Below are positions 35,898 to 48,100 of a DNA stretch of 64,000 nt, piece after piece. A program made the translations under genes and the position numbers. The stretch's first letter is position 1. The number at the start of each line of letters is the position of its first letter. Origin of the DNA: Trogon surrucura (Eukaryota; Chordata; Aves; Trogoniformes; Trogonidae); contig CM036617.1 of NCBI GenBank assembly GCA_020746105.1, positions 178,898,412 through 178,962,411 of the forward strand, read 5' to 3'. The notes under the pieces are model-generated. The model was not told where the DNA came from. It was given only the letters and a program-made list of their open reading frames with translations, and searched no databases.

Positions 35898-38800
35898 GCA
35901 AAATTCCCAGCTACCACAAAGACAGACTTCCCAGCTCCTGCCAGGGTTGGTTGCAAGTAGCAGCAAGAACCTTGACCAGGTATCACTTTTGGGCAGCAAC
36001 AAAAGCCACAGGGGGCCAGGAGCTGAGGAATAGTGATGGAGGATCCCCATGTTGCTGCTGAGTGCTACACGGACTCGCATGGCTTGCAGCTCCTACCCTG
36101 CTCCTCCTCCCCAAGAGGAGCACCAAGGTTTGCAGCATCTCCACTGCCAGGCACATCTCTGGAAGTGACAAAGGCCAATGCATGGGAAGGGGGATTTATG
36201 AATGCGACTAAATGGCGTGCATCATATTTACTCAGGATTTTTACCATCTTTTTTGTGGAGTTTATTTCAGAACAAGAGCCAGGGTGCATGCCACATTGGC
36301 TAGAGGATGGTACAAAAAGAGGTGTTTCTATCCATCGGGAGGGAACAGGGAAAGGGAATAGGGTAACTGTTCTCCATCATTATAAAAAATTCAAAGTATT
36401 TTATAAAGCGAATCATCTGTGCCAATAGCAGACTGCAAGAGTTGTTTATCCATTATAATTAATTATACCCTTCTTCAGCTTTCTACTGAGAGTCCATCTG
36501 AGCCCAAAGCCAGAAGGGGTTTGCCAATCTGCTTTTTATCATACTCGTTTCTGTGACTGCTGGAGAAATATGACATTTTAGTACTGTTTCCCCTGAACGT
36601 TGAGAGCATCCATGGCTTGTGGACCTTATCACCCTACAGTGACAAGAAGCATCTCCCTCCTACTTGACTTTCTTTTCATGTCCGGAGGAAGATTCCTTCA
36701 CACAGTTCCAGTGTTCCCATTACAAAATATAAACCTTTGAGTGGGTGAAACCTGCATTTTTATTTTGAGCAACAAGATCCATCAAATTAACTTCATCCTC
36801 ACAAGGGAAAAAGTGGTCTGCAGTGCACTGACATGATTGCCTCTGACAACACTGCCAGTTCATGTAGGAACAACACCGAGGAGACATGCTGAAATTAGAA
36901 AATACAGGCAAGCAACAGCCAAGAACCACACAAGAGCATGGCTCGGTGATAGCTGCCAGTTGCGTGTTTGAGTTAGCAGCTGTCTGAGGGGCTTCTGAGT
37001 TTTAACATCTCTGTTGGTTTGCTCAGACATATCATGTCTTTCTCTTGTCAGGGTTTAAATATGTGTGTGCTTTCCTCCCTCCTGTGGGCTTTCATGCAGC
37101 GGTGCCCTTTGAAAATTTGCCTACTGTAAGTTAGATAAATAGACAGTACTTCCTTATATTTACAATAGACTTGTTCTTCCTGCATTTACAAAGTGAAATA
37201 TGAAGGTTTGGATCTTGCGCCCTGTAATAATCATTGCAAGTAATCATAGCTACTTTTTGTCTTAGAAATAAGAAGTGCTTTATAAAGAAAAGTAGTATCA
37301 TTACTGCCATTTTATGATGTTAATAATCTCATCATCTCACTTCAGGCCTAGGCCAATGAAGGGAAGTGAAATTCCTCAGAACACAATTCAGAGCTCAGAT
37401 TAACTAATGTCTAAAAGGAGATACTGTGAATACTTCACTCCCACTAGAAGAATAAGTGGAAGGGCTGAAGTCAGACAGCAGAAGAGAGGCTGAGCTGAGC
37501 TGAGGTCTCAGCCTGGTCTCCATACACCAAGCCATACTGCTTCTCTGCTTGTGCACCAGGACTATGCAGCATGGAGGCACCATGAAAGGACCGAGGAACA
37601 CGTCACTACAGACATCCCTTTGGAAGTTTCATAAAGCAAAAGGCAAATTTTTAACATCAGCACTGAATTTCTACCGCTTATCTGCTTCCTACATAATCTC
37701 ATTTGGTTTGTTCTGTCTTTATTAACTACATCTTTTATATTTGACTTCTAATTATTTGCAAAAATACATATCTAGATAAGACAAATCTTAGCTAGATGTG
37801 CTTTCAGTTACATATATGTGTATATATCTTAACTGGACACATTCTTCTACTGAATACTATCTGAATTCCATTTGAGAGAAACTAAGTGCAAATTTTCTGC
37901 CTCAGTGTTTCAAGACTTGTTGTCATTACATAGCAGAGGATGGTATTGATTGAATATGCCATCACAAAATGCAAAATACATGTTTATCTTTCTGAAACAT
38001 TAAATGCAACCCCCATGATTTTAAACTATTGAATATACAGAGCATCTTAATTGTATATTCTTGAAGAGTTTCAGTTTCAATTTCTGAAATTTTAGAAAGG
38101 TCCTGTTTGCAATTTCAGAATGAGTGGGTATTGAAAAAAGAACCTCCTGAAAATCCAGAATTGATTTCTTCTCATTTCCAGTTGGTTGTGAACATGCTGA
38201 ACAAAAACTGATAAATTGATTATTTTCTGTGCACAAAATAACAGGAAAATTATTAAGATATCTTAAAAAAATATATTTTTTTTCCTGTTAGGCTATTCTA
38301 GAAGCTTGAAGAACAGCAAACCAATTTTTTTTTGGCCTATCTCTGCTTTCGTAATTGTCTGTATGAAGCACCCCCTTCTCTCAGGTGTGACAGCAGTACC
38401 AACAGAAATCAATATTCTTCCACTTCAATGCAGCCTCCTAATGTTACACTGAAACAAAAAAAAAAGTGACATTCTCCATCAGCACCATTGCCTTGGATTC
38501 CCTTGGGCAGTTCAGATAAACTGGTCTGGCTCACTGAAATGTTTGAGTTATTATCCATGCTCATTATTTGTCTGGAAACAGTTAAATGACTCTTGCACGT
38601 TTTCTTCTAAAAATCCCACTCCTGCAGCAGCTTAGCTTAACACGGTATTTGCCAGGAGTGTTATTAAGGTTAGAATTGTAAATTATTTGCTAGGCAACTG
38701 CTTTGTTCCTAGACACCAAGAGGCTCTGAGAGGAGTATTCTCAGCTTCCACCCGGTCTGTTCAAGCTCCTGAAAACACACTATTCTCACCAGGGCTGCTT

Positions 38801-39192
38801 TCAGGCACAGAGCCCAGAGCCTACTGGTATTTGAGATCAGTGGGACTGCTGGACAAGCCTGTATTAGAAAATCTGGATTTCAGTGAGCTCTGGTTTGTCA
38901 GTGCTGCAGGTTTCTGGCCGTGTTTCTCCAGGCACAGCCATTGCCGTGGTTTATGCCAGGGCTGGGCTGATGGTGTTGCAACCGGAGCCAAGACCTGCTT
39001 GAACATGGGCAGGACCACAACCAGCACTCAGCGGCTGGCTCCAGCACCAACCCTTGTCTGGCCCCATCTGCTTCTGCAGCAACCCAGCACTCACGTCTCT
39101 TTCCTCTGCTATTGAGCAAGCAACTGGGCTCTTTCACCTCCAGCTTGTTCTGACAGCTTCAGGGGTGGCCTCCTGACACCTGCTGAGGAATG
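35898..39192. other. Unique sequence with a possible ancient SINE remnant
   Basis: No gene is recognised. Plus-strand open frames of 131 codons (36033-36428) and 142 codons (38687-39115) lack domains and look fortuitous. A possible MIR-like remnant is listed separately at 37250-37405. Alternating TA/TG sequence occurs near 37811. Confidence 0.5.
37250..37405 (+). repeat. Possible ancient MIR/L2-like SINE remnant
   Basis: The order AGAAGTGCTTTATAAAG, AGTAGTATCATTACTGCCAT, TTTATGATG, GAAGGGAAGTGAAATTCCTC and CAGAGCTCAGATT resembles the 3' half of amniote MIR/L2 elements, which run aGCaCTTTACAaa, TATTATTatCCCATTTTACAGATG, aGTGACTtgcCc, aGAGCTgGGATT. Divergence is heavy, as expected for a copy older than birds. 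This is by-eye similarity only. Confidence 0.38.
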
Positions 39193-39406
39193 TCATAGAA
39201 CCCTAGAATCATAGGATTGTCAGGGTTGGAAGGGATCTTAAAGATCATCTAGTTCCAACCCCCCTGCCATGGGCAGGGACACCTCCCTCTAGACCAGGTT
39301 GCTCAAAACTCCATCCAGCCTGGCCTTGAACTTTTCCAGGGAGGGGTATCCACAGCTTCCCTGGCAGCCTGTTCCAGTGTCTCACCACCCTCACAGTAAA
39401 GAATAT
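39193..39406 (-). mobile_element. CR1 LINE 3' fragment
   Basis: A minus-strand CR1 3' end of about 214 bp. The plus strand shows the tail complement TCATAGAACCCTAGAATCAT, then GGTTGGAAGGGATCTTAAAG, CCCCCTGCCATGGGCAGGGA and GCCTGTTCCAGTGTCTCACC, and stops in the region complementary to the codons for RKFFT. It is well preserved in sequence but too short for a meaningful frame. Confidence 0.92.
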
Positions 39407-40084
39407 ACCGCCAAAGACAGACTCTCTCTTTTCTGTCTTCTCCTTTGCTTTCCATGTCCAACCAAATGCAGTGGCTCAGGTTCAACAAGGTGAGAATGGG
39501 AATGAGGGGACAGGCTGAGTGAGGATCCTGTGAGATCCTCAGAGATTCTAACTTAAAATGAGGGACTATGGAAGGAGTCAAGAAAACAATACACCACTGA
39601 TATATGCATATATTCCATGGGAAGCTAAATCCTTCCCATGCCGCATAAAGTTACAAGTTACTCTTGCAGAATCACATTTTATTCTGCCTCTGGACCGATA
39701 AACTGCAAATCAAAGGGCCCACAGAATTTGCCCCTCTGGGAAGAGGTGAACTTCAGCAACTTGTGTATCTTGAAGCATCCTTTGGGTTCAGAGCTCAGGT
39801 CCCCAGGATCTTTAGGCTGTAAAGAAGCAGCAGAGCAAAGGAGCCAGGGCCCAGGAGTCCCTGAAGGCCAAAGAGATACAAATTGTGACCATACAGAAGT
39901 GTCAAAGCATATGGTCCTCGTGCATGGAGATGGAATGGCCTAAGGAAGGGAAAAGAGCAAAAGTTAAATGAGAGCTGTACCAGTCTCCCTCCAGTGGGAG
40001 AGATGGGCTTAGGCAGTTCTTAGACCTGGTTCTTATTTTATTCATGTATTTATTGCTTTGTTTGTACCCATAGGATTGTAACAC
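39407..40084. other. Unique sequence between two CR1 fragments
   Basis: Nothing is recognised. A plus-strand open frame of 101 codons (39638-39943) shows no domain. The two flanking CR1 fragments share the minus orientation but differ in sequence, so they are separate insertions. Confidence 0.5.
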
Positions 40085-40224
40085 AATCATAGGATTATTT
40101 AGGTTGGAAAAGATCTTTAAGATCATTGAGTCCAACTGTAAATGTAGCATTGCCAGGTCAACCACCACTAAACCATGTCCCTAGGCACCACATCTACACA
40201 TTCTTTAAATACCTCCAGGGGTGG
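40085..40224 (-). mobile_element. CR1 LINE short 3' fragment
   Basis: The plus strand shows AATCATAGGATTATTTAGGT, TGGAAAAGATCTTTAAGATC, ATTGAGTCCAACTGTAAAT and AAATACCTCCAGGGGTGGT, the complement of a CR1 3' UTR and ORF2 end. It lacks most of the terminal repeat tail and is only about 140 bp long. The wording CACTAAACCATGTCCCTAGG places it nearer the element at 14951 than the younger copies. Confidence 0.85.
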
Positions 40225-42667
40225 TTATTTGCTTAGAGCTGAGGTGTCTGGGGACAGAAATCTTCCTCAGTTGCTCACTAGTGTTTGCGCTGAGTTAGTC
40301 AGCCCAGACTGTGGAATCTTCCTGAGCTCCAGTGAGGAAAAATGAAGAGCTTTGTTATGTTCTGGATATTCTCCATCATCTGAGTAGCTCACTTTTTCAT
40401 CTTGTTAGTGTGTGGCTATGTTGGCAGGGAGAAGATGTATTGTACTAATAGGTTTGAGCAAATACCTGATATTCTGCATGCTTGGGAGCTATCAGTGTTC
40501 AAAACCTGTGGTGCTCCAGCCCTTGTAAGCAATGTCTAAAGACAGATGGAAGGAGAGAGAAAGAGAACAAGAGAGTGAGGAAGATATATAAGGAAAACAT
40601 GGTAGTGTAACACAAAGGGGTTTTGTCTACGTATTCGCATAACAATCATGTGCCTCAACAGTCACCCCAAATGAGAGGTAATAAAACCTCTACCTGCTGT
40701 CCATGATTCCCACAGGTGAGCAGGTGAGCTAGGGGAGCAGTGCCAGGTGCTGGCAGGGTGAGGCTCTTTGTTCCCCCTGTAAACATGCTACATCACTGAG
40801 CTCGTCCAGCAAGCTGTTAAGACAAGATGCTCCGAATAGCTTCCTGGAAATGCCTGCTGATGGGATTTGGGGGCTATGCCTATTCTAGCAAATGAAACAG
40901 GATGGCAAATAGTGTGTTGGCCTGTGAACATTGTCCTATTTAACTGAGTAGATGGAGTAACACATTAGCCAGCATGGATTTGACCTGTGCCAAGTAGTAC
41001 TTCCCTGGACAACATCCAAGCATGGTTTGGGTGATACACAGGCCAAGAACCATTTCCAGGAGGCAGAACAGATGAAGTCACCACATCCAGGAGGAAGGGG
41101 GGAAAGAGAGTTTTGTTATAGTAACACAGCCCAGAGTTTGCTACTTCTCTTCAGGGCCATAGAACAGACTCTCTCCTCCTCATTTACTAACATTAACGTA
41201 CCCAGATTAGATTGGTTTTGGAATGGCACAATTCTTTAAAAAAAAATAAAAAGCTCAGACTAAAGACATGAAATAACAGTTCAAATGTTCTAAAATACTC
41301 TTTTCTCTACTTAAGAGAGGCCCTCTTAAATCCCAAGGCTAAAAGCCAAAGGAGGTTCTCCCAAGAGGCTGGACACTCCCAGCATGAGACCATCGGAAGA
41401 CAAATATCTGAGTCACCACATTTCTAAGAAGACAGGACTGTGCTGCCCTGCCCTGAGCCAAGGACAGTTAGGGAGGGTTACAAGCTCAGGAGAACGGCCA
41501 AAAAAAGGAAGATTTATTTCACAGGAAGAAAACAAAAGCAATGAAAAGGAAATATTTGCAAATGCTTAAGAGGTGTCTCAAGAAGTACATTAGTATGTTG
41601 ATTGAGATGTCAAGTATCTGATAAACTGCAAAGGAATATGCAGTTTTATGGATGGATTTTATTTCCACATATGGTTCGGATGTCCTGTGGGGAAATTTAA
41701 ACGAAATCTAAAGTTGCTAACAAATCCCTTTCAGTCTGGATTTAGTTTTCTCTGCTTTGTTGTGAGTGTAACTGACTGATCTTTGCATAGAAGTACATGT
41801 TAGTCTCCCAGATGATACTCATTGGCAGTAAAACTGCCTTCTTTAAGTTATGGTATTTTTAAACAAATTTCTTTGAATTTCCTCAGTGTCTATGCGTAAT
41901 TTTCATATCTCCTTAGTGGTGCCTGATGTATCTGAGGAGAAAGCAGAACTGAATTTATTCAAGGTCTTGTTCAAGGTCTTGTAATTGTGCAAGTTTATGC
42001 TACTCCCAGCTTGTGTGTGCCATGTTGAGCTCGTGGCTTATCAGTAAACTCAGGACAGTTTAGTTGATATTTCTAAATAATATTCCAGGTTACAAACATC
42101 CATGGTTCATCGTAAGTTGATCCCAATGGTGACTAAGAATCCACTGAAGAGAAAAATTTCTTTTAGGTTTATATCTTGCATACAACCTATACTGTCCCAT
42201 GCCTGATATTAAGGGTTTTCCATTTCTTCACATTTAATACAGTTTCCATAGTACTAGCAATGGTGGGAGAGCTGCCCAGCAGCAGAGCCTGTCTTTTCCT
42301 ATATGGCTTTTATCATCTGCTGCACCAAACTGTGCACATGGTGGGATTTTCTCTCCCCTGGACACCAAAGTAATTTTGCCACCAACAGTCAGGGTCCAGT
42401 CAAGAAACCGGAAAAATTAGACGACGCTAAGATCTGTGTCAGCAAGACTAAACTGCAGTTTAGTTTTCAGGGGGGTTGGAAACTTATATTTATGAACACT
42501 TCCTTATCATATTCAAAGAATGTAATGACTAGAGCCTGGCATGTAAAGTTAAATGTATTAAATTGCGTGCCATAATAGAAACATCATTATTGTTTGAGAC
42601 ATCCTCTGTCAGTCACTATTTATTCTGAAAGTATCATTTCATTTACTGGCTTTTCATATACCATCAC
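40225..42667. other. Unique AT-rich sequence, nothing recognised
   Basis: No exon, RNA gene or recognisable transposon. Open frames are 90 codons or fewer. A 12-bp tandem duplication lies at 41958-41981. Confidence 0.55.
41958..41981 (+). repeat. Perfect 12-bp tandem duplication
   Basis: TTCAAGGTCTTG occurs twice in direct succession without mismatch. It is a small slippage duplication. Confidence 0.85.
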
Positions 42668-42804
42668 CTCTGAGCAACCTGGTCTAGTGGGAGGTGTCTC
42701 TGCCCATAGCAGGGGGTTGGAACTAGATGATCTTTAAGGTCCCTTCCAGCCCAAACCATTCTATGATTCTATGATTCCATGTTTCTATGATTCTATGATT
42801 CTAT
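42668..42804 (+). mobile_element. CR1 LINE, short 3' end with long repeat tail
   Basis: About 137 bp of CR1 3' UTR: GAGCAACCTGGTCTAGTGGG, CCATAGCAGGGGGTTGG, AACTAGATGATCTTTAAGG and CCCTTCCAGCCC, then a tail of about six ATTCTATG-type units, some mutated (ATTCCATG, TTTCTATG). All ORF2 sequence is lost to 5' truncation. Confidence 0.92.
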
Positions 42805-43232
42805 ACATATGCTTGTTTCTTCAAAGACACCAGTTTCTCAGAGCATTAAAAAATGAAGTAAAAACAAGTAGGAGAGAATATTCTGACATTGACCTCAGGA
42901 TAATGAGAAGAAATGGCTTGGGGCTATGAATGGACATGACAGCACTGAATTTTGAGTTCATTGCCTGGCATTTGCCCTTCTTGGATGAATCCTTGGCAGG
43001 AATCCAAGCTGGCATGGCTACACTGCTGTAGCCCATGGTATCCAGCCATCTCAGAGGGAGGACAGGGCCATGGCTACTGTAGCCCAGGAGGTCAGGACAG
43101 TGAGTTGCCATGGGTGGAAAGGCTGGTGTGCCCTTGTGGTGTTACTTCTAAGAGGAAAGGTCTCCAGACACACACTGGCTGCTTTTGGGGTAGGGTGGTG
43201 AGGAGCTCTTCAGAGCAGCAACTCTTAAGCTG

Positions 43233-43447
43233 ATCACAGAATCACAGAATCACAGAATCACAGAATGTTAGGGATTGGAAGGGACCTCGAAAGATCATCA
43301 CGTCCAATCCCCCTGCCAGAGCAAGAATGCCTAGATTATGCTACATAGGAACGTGTCCAGGCAGATCTTGAATGTCTCCAGAGAAAGAGACTCCACAACC
43401 TCTCTGTGCAGCCCGTTCCAGTGTTCCATCACCCTCACTGAGAAGAT
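43233..43447 (-). mobile_element. CR1 LINE 3' fragment
   Basis: A minus-strand CR1 3' end of about 215 bp starts with four CACAGAAT-type tail units. It continues through TTAGGGATTGGAAGGGACCT, GATCTTGAATGTCTCCAGAG and CCCGTTCCAGTGTTCC to the complement of the codons for the HW.RLPRE region. Its 3' UTR type (GGAAGGGACCTCGAAAGATC) matches the elements at 51329 and 52838, so it probably belongs to that subfamily. Confidence 0.92.
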
Positions 43448-44494
43448 GCCACCTTAGAGCTTCTCATCCCCTTTCACACGGGGATGGAGGAGGGATCCAT
43501 GTCCCCCAGGGAATCACCCCAGGTTCCATCCCACCTCTGCCCCTCCTCCAGCAGCAGCAGCTCCACACCGCTTTCAGTCTGGATATCTGTCCTGCTGAGG
43601 AGCCTTGAGGAAATTCAGCACTGGAGCTAGAGGGACAGAGCTGACTGCACAGCCAATGAACCCAAAAGACACCATCTTAGAAAGACTCGGTTCTGTGCTC
43701 TCGTGGGTATTTCCTCAATTTCAGGTCAAGAGAAAGCAAATCCTGCAGAAAGCAGAGCAGCAACTCCTAATCATCCATATCTATGCAAAGAATCCCCAAT
43801 TCCTTGGAGAAGAAATGCCTCCCTTCATTAAACGATGAAATGGAGGTAGAAATACTATTAAAAACAAAATGATACTGATAGCGATGGGCAGAAATAAGGA
43901 AATGTGGAAACATAAGTAATTGCTCAGGGAGAGACGAGGCACTGCTGGCCAGCCAGGGTAAGGCTCACCAGGAGGAGTTATTTACATACATCAGCAGCAA
44001 ATGAAATGAAATCCCATTAACAACATGGACCTGCTGTTAGACAGGATCATCGATCACAAAGTGCAAAAGGCTGAAGTACTCAAGCAGCTCTTCCCCCGGG
44101 GTGCTGAGGAGCCGGGGTGATGTCAGGCAGAGTCAGCCATCGGGTGCTGGCACAGTGAAGAGGACTCTCCTTCCCACACACCCCGTTCAGGCAGCTTTGA
44201 TTCCGCAAGACTGGATAATTTGCAACTGTGAGAATTAACAATTGTGGCCAAGGAGCTCTTTGAATTATTAATGCTAATAAATCCTAGAATGATCAAAAAG
44301 GAAAATCCTACTTGCAAGTTTGCAAGCTTAGATTGACATTGGTCACTAATAAAATCCAGGAAAATCAGACAGGGAAAAAATCAACAAGAAGTCAAAAGAA
44401 CAAGTGATTCAATCAATACTGTCTTTTTTTTTTTTTTTTCATTATTTTTATAACCTACCCCAAAAGTTTTGTGACATCATGAATTTGATTCAGT
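43448..44494. other. Unique sequence, no gene recognised
   Basis: Open frames are under 80 codons. The part at about 44190-44330 is AT-rich with ACAATTGT (44237-44244) and TTAATGCTAATAAA motifs and could be conserved noncoding DNA. A 17-base poly-T run follows at about 44422. Confidence 0.45.
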
Positions 44495-44880
44495 TACCCA
44501 ACTTCTACAAGGCATTAGAGGAAGTCCTTCACAACATTCTTATAAAAATTAGCTGTACAAGAAAATCAATGCAGGCTCATTTTAGAAAGATTAAGGATTG
44601 CTCAACTGGTAGATCTCAGAAAGGCATTTGCAATCACTAAGGGTTTTCTCGAACAGAAGCCTCCAGGGAGCTGCTCTCATTCCATTCAATACCTTTATCA
44701 ATGATCTTAAAGAAAATATTAAATCATTGCTGATAGAATTTGTAGCAAATAAAAAGAAAACAATGAAGAGAGAAAAGATGATGGGCATAGGTCAAGGTCA
44801 CTTGGAGAGGGGGGGTTCATTTGAATGCATGTTTCAACACAACCAAATGTAAGGTCATTCTTCAGGAGAAAATAAATCCC
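44495..44880 (+). mobile_element. Ancient CR1-like LINE reverse-transcriptase remnant
   Basis: Translation in shifting plus-strand frames recovers the CR1-type RT signature in the right order. FYKALEEVLHNILIKI corresponds to the family pattern DFSKAFD.V.HNIL; then STGRSQKGI, LQGAALIPFNTFINDL (family pattern PQGSVLGP.LFN.FINDL, with FINDL at 44694-44708), EFVANKK where FADDTK is expected, and FNTTKCKVIL (44832-44861), matching KFN..KCKVLHL. The catalytic Asp pair is gone and frames shift at least twice. Its divergence far exceeds that of the other CR1 copies here, so it is an old insertion from an early CR1/L3-like lineage. The ends are approximate and there is no 3' tail. Confidence 0.75.
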
Positions 44881-47740
44881 ATTTATAAAAGGAAAGGGGG
44901 ATCACATTAGAGGAAGCGGTACTTCCTAACAGGATATAGTAGCTGTAACAGACAAGCAAAAAATCATGATAGCTGAAAGAGCAAATCATGTCCATCACTG
45001 TATGAACAGAAAAATGTCAAGGAGAAGTAAGCAAATAACGTTGTTTTGTTGTACAGAATGTTTATTACTTCAAAATGCAAAATTGACTATGAGTGTCAAC
45101 AGAGCTGACACTTTTGTTTCTTGGGTGGCCAGTTTATGTTTCCAACTTCTGTTTTTTCCCTCCTGCTGCCATGGCCCAGGGCTCAGTACCCTGGAGGCAA
45201 AGGGCTGGGTAACTAATGCCAAGGCACTGGTTACTTCTGCCCCTAGAGGGTCCAGAGGTGCTGCAGGTGTGGAGATGTGGGATGCCATACTGCTGTATAG
45301 TGAATTAAAAAAGAGCTAGAGAAGAATGCTCAGTTTTTGGAAGTGTTTCGTGGTAGGGAAAACCAGACTTTTCGTCTACTTTGATGACCATGAAAAGGGC
45401 AGGAGGTGATTAGGTAACAGAACCTAAATGTGGAAGACATTTCATAGCTGGCCACAGTTCAATGTAGTCGAAATACACATGCAGTCCAAAGGCTGGAAAC
45501 CATAGTCAGAAAAACTCAGTCTAGAAGCTCTTCCATTTTGACAGGGAGGGTAAATAATAATTGATCCTTCCCTTGCAGCTTTTAAAACGTGACTGAATGC
45601 CTCACAAAATGATACGATATAGTTCAAGCAAAAGTTTAGCCTGCAGTAAGAAATCCTTGCATAAGGTTCTTTGAGAGACACAGTAGATCACATAAGGCTC
45701 TTCTATGCTTATTTTGTTATTTTGGAACTCATCTGGAAGTCTGTTACTATCCCCCTTGGCTTTTGTTCTCCCTTTCTCAGACTGTGGCATGACACGGAAA
45801 AAAATGCAAATACAAATTATATACACTTTGTGGTCAGGCAGGTTTTCAATCCTGAATTTGCAGACCTACATTGACTGCTGATACTGATTTTAGGGATTTT
45901 TTTCCATGGAAAACACATGGAAGTGGCTACTTGTACTAGCATTTTGTACTCTAGCCATGAAGTAAATGTAACTATGAAGATTTCTGTGTCTTTTAACTGC
46001 ACTATCATTTTTTAACATTGCAAAAACTTGGTTTAAGACTACAGCATGCAGTGGTTTCAACTTACTCTTGAATTGTACTGCAATTACATTATAATTAGAC
46101 TTTGACTGTACTTCTCTGAACACACGATTTCTAAAAGTTGGGGTTGTCTATATGAATGAGTCGTTTTCTTATAACAGTGTATTTTTAGACCCCAGATACA
46201 CCAACTCTGTCAAGTCTATGCTGTAACAAGTGTCATGTACTAACCACCCAATATCAATTAGTAGTTGCAGATAACATGGAACTACAGTGATTTTACTGTA
46301 ATTGTTGCATAATAGTTATGTAATTCATGTATGATATATAAATTGAAACATACACTACTTTTCCATTAATGTATTAACTATATTAGCTATATTTACCTAT
46401 CCCTAATAGAGAATTGATTTTCTCCAGGGAATAATTTTGATTCCAATTCTATAAGACTCCACTGAAAGGAAGATTCCTTTTGCTCCATCATTCGGGGAGG
46501 CAGTTAGTTCATTTCCTGTGGTCCATGAAAAACATCACCTGGTCAAGACAGACCACGAAAAACATGTGCAACATTGACCTCTCTGTGCTGAGAACTCACT
46601 AGGCAGGAAGGATCCTAATTCCCCATGGTTCAGAAAAGGGCTGCAGGAACACAAGAAGCACTTTGGAATTTTTTCTAAGGGGTGGCATGGAAGAAAATTA
46701 CAGAGTAAATGTTATGCTTTCCATGATAACTCTCCAATAATTTCTACTTAACTGTTGAGTTGACATCTCCCCAGTGCTGGCTGAGACAACTGCAAGGGAT
46801 GCTCTGATACTGCATCCATCCAGAAGATCTTACACTTAGGGTAAATGCGTAGAACCGAAACAAAGATGATAGATCTAATCTGTTGCGACATACACCAAGG
46901 AGGACAGCTGATGATTCAGCAATGGATTGCCTGCCATTACATTATGAGAAAATCCATGTCTATAATTTGACATCCATCATCAGTGACCATCTCCCTAAAC
47001 TGTAAGTTCCTCTACAAGTAAAGAATTAAAAATTATCTTAGAAAATTGATTTTTGAGTCAGCAACTTCTCCTTCCTGTCTCACATTACGGCCACAATTCA
47101 TCCTCTTTCATTTTTCCTTTACTTGAAATCTTATCTTGCTTGTCATAAATATCATTTATGTATACATAACTATATTTCGGGCAGAAGCAGCATGGAGAAT
47201 AATTTCTGTAGGCTCTAAACTACAGACTCATGCTGACATTAGTCACCTCCCTGGAGACTTACATGTTTTCTTTCCTGACTAAATTCACGTAAGACCAGCT
47301 CAGACTCAAACATACAGATTAGATTTTGTAAATTTTTTGTTGTTTGTTTGGGGTTTGGTTTTATATTTTTTTTCCAAATGATTTATTTTCCCATTTACTT
47401 CAATCTGGCTTGTCTCCAGGAGTTATTTCAGAGTAAAACAGAAGATCTTCTATTTCCGTTGGATCTTTGAACAAGTATTTGGAAAACTCTAAACCACTCA
47501 GCAACTCAGCACAAGACATTGTATGAAAAGGGACTTCCTTTCAGTCAGTTTCCCAACTCAAGGAGCTATCTGAAAGAAGTGACCCCAAGGGAGTGGCAGC
47601 AGCCAGGCAGATCAACGCTTGGCTGCCAGCACCAGGCAGAGACTCGACCCCACAGATACAGAGGGAAGAGCAGGTGCTAGTCTTCTGACAGTAGAAAGTA
47701 CTATTTTCTTTCCACAGCTTCCAATTAGGAATATCCCTGA
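44881..47740. other. Unique AT-rich sequence, nothing recognised
   Basis: Open frames are 117 codons or fewer and lack domains. The first 100 bp may still belong to the decayed LINE upstream but cannot be aligned by eye. No RNA gene or regulatory site can be supported. Confidence 0.5.
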
Positions 47741-48100
47741 GAAGGCTTTGGGGAGACCTTACAGTGTCCTTCCAGCACATGAAGGGGGTCTACAGGAAAG
47801 CTGGGGAGGGACTGTTCCCAAGGGCATGTAGCAACGGGACGAGGGGCAATGGTTTTAAACTACAGCAGCGTAGATTTAGATTAGACATGAGGAAGAAGTT
47901 CTTCACTATGAGGGTGGTGAAACACTGGAATATGTTGCCCAGAGAGGTGGTAGAAACCCCATCCCTGGAAATATTCAAGGTCAAATTGGATGTCGCTCTG
48001 AGCAACCTGATCTAATTAAAGATGTCCCTGCTCACTGCAGGGGGGCTGGACTAGATGACCTTTAAATGTCCCTTCCAACCCAATGCGTTCTATGATTCTA
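47741..48100 (+). mobile_element. CR1 LINE 3' part with intact ORF2 C-terminus
   Basis: A plus-strand CR1 of about 360 bp. The open frame 47764-48015 encodes the last 83 residues or so of ORF2, with GVYRKAGEGLFPRACS, GNGFKL, FRLDMRKKFFTMRVVKHWN and LPREVVETPSLE blocks, and ends at the usual CR1 stop. The 3' UTR (GATCTAATTAAAGATGTCCC, GGGGGGCTGGACTAGATGAC) and one tail unit follow. The surviving frame suggests a fairly young copy. It lacks RT and is immobile. Confidence 0.94.

Noticed and set aside
36033-36428. Plus-strand 131-codon open frame starting MMEDPHVAAEC
   Set aside because: No domain or conserved motif; flanked by unique noncoding-like sequence directly after a CR1.
38687-39115. 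Plus-strand 142-codon open frame
   Set aside because: The translation shows no family signature, and an antisense frame of similar quality overlaps it.
43005-43090. Imperfect repeat of CATGGCTAC...TGTAGCCCA
   Set aside because: Two short, differently spaced matches; not a clear tandem or inverted repeat.
43233-43265. Array of about four CACAGAAT-type repeats, superficially CRISPR-like or a satellite
   Set aside because: It is the reverse complement of the CR1 3' tail repeat; there are no spacers.
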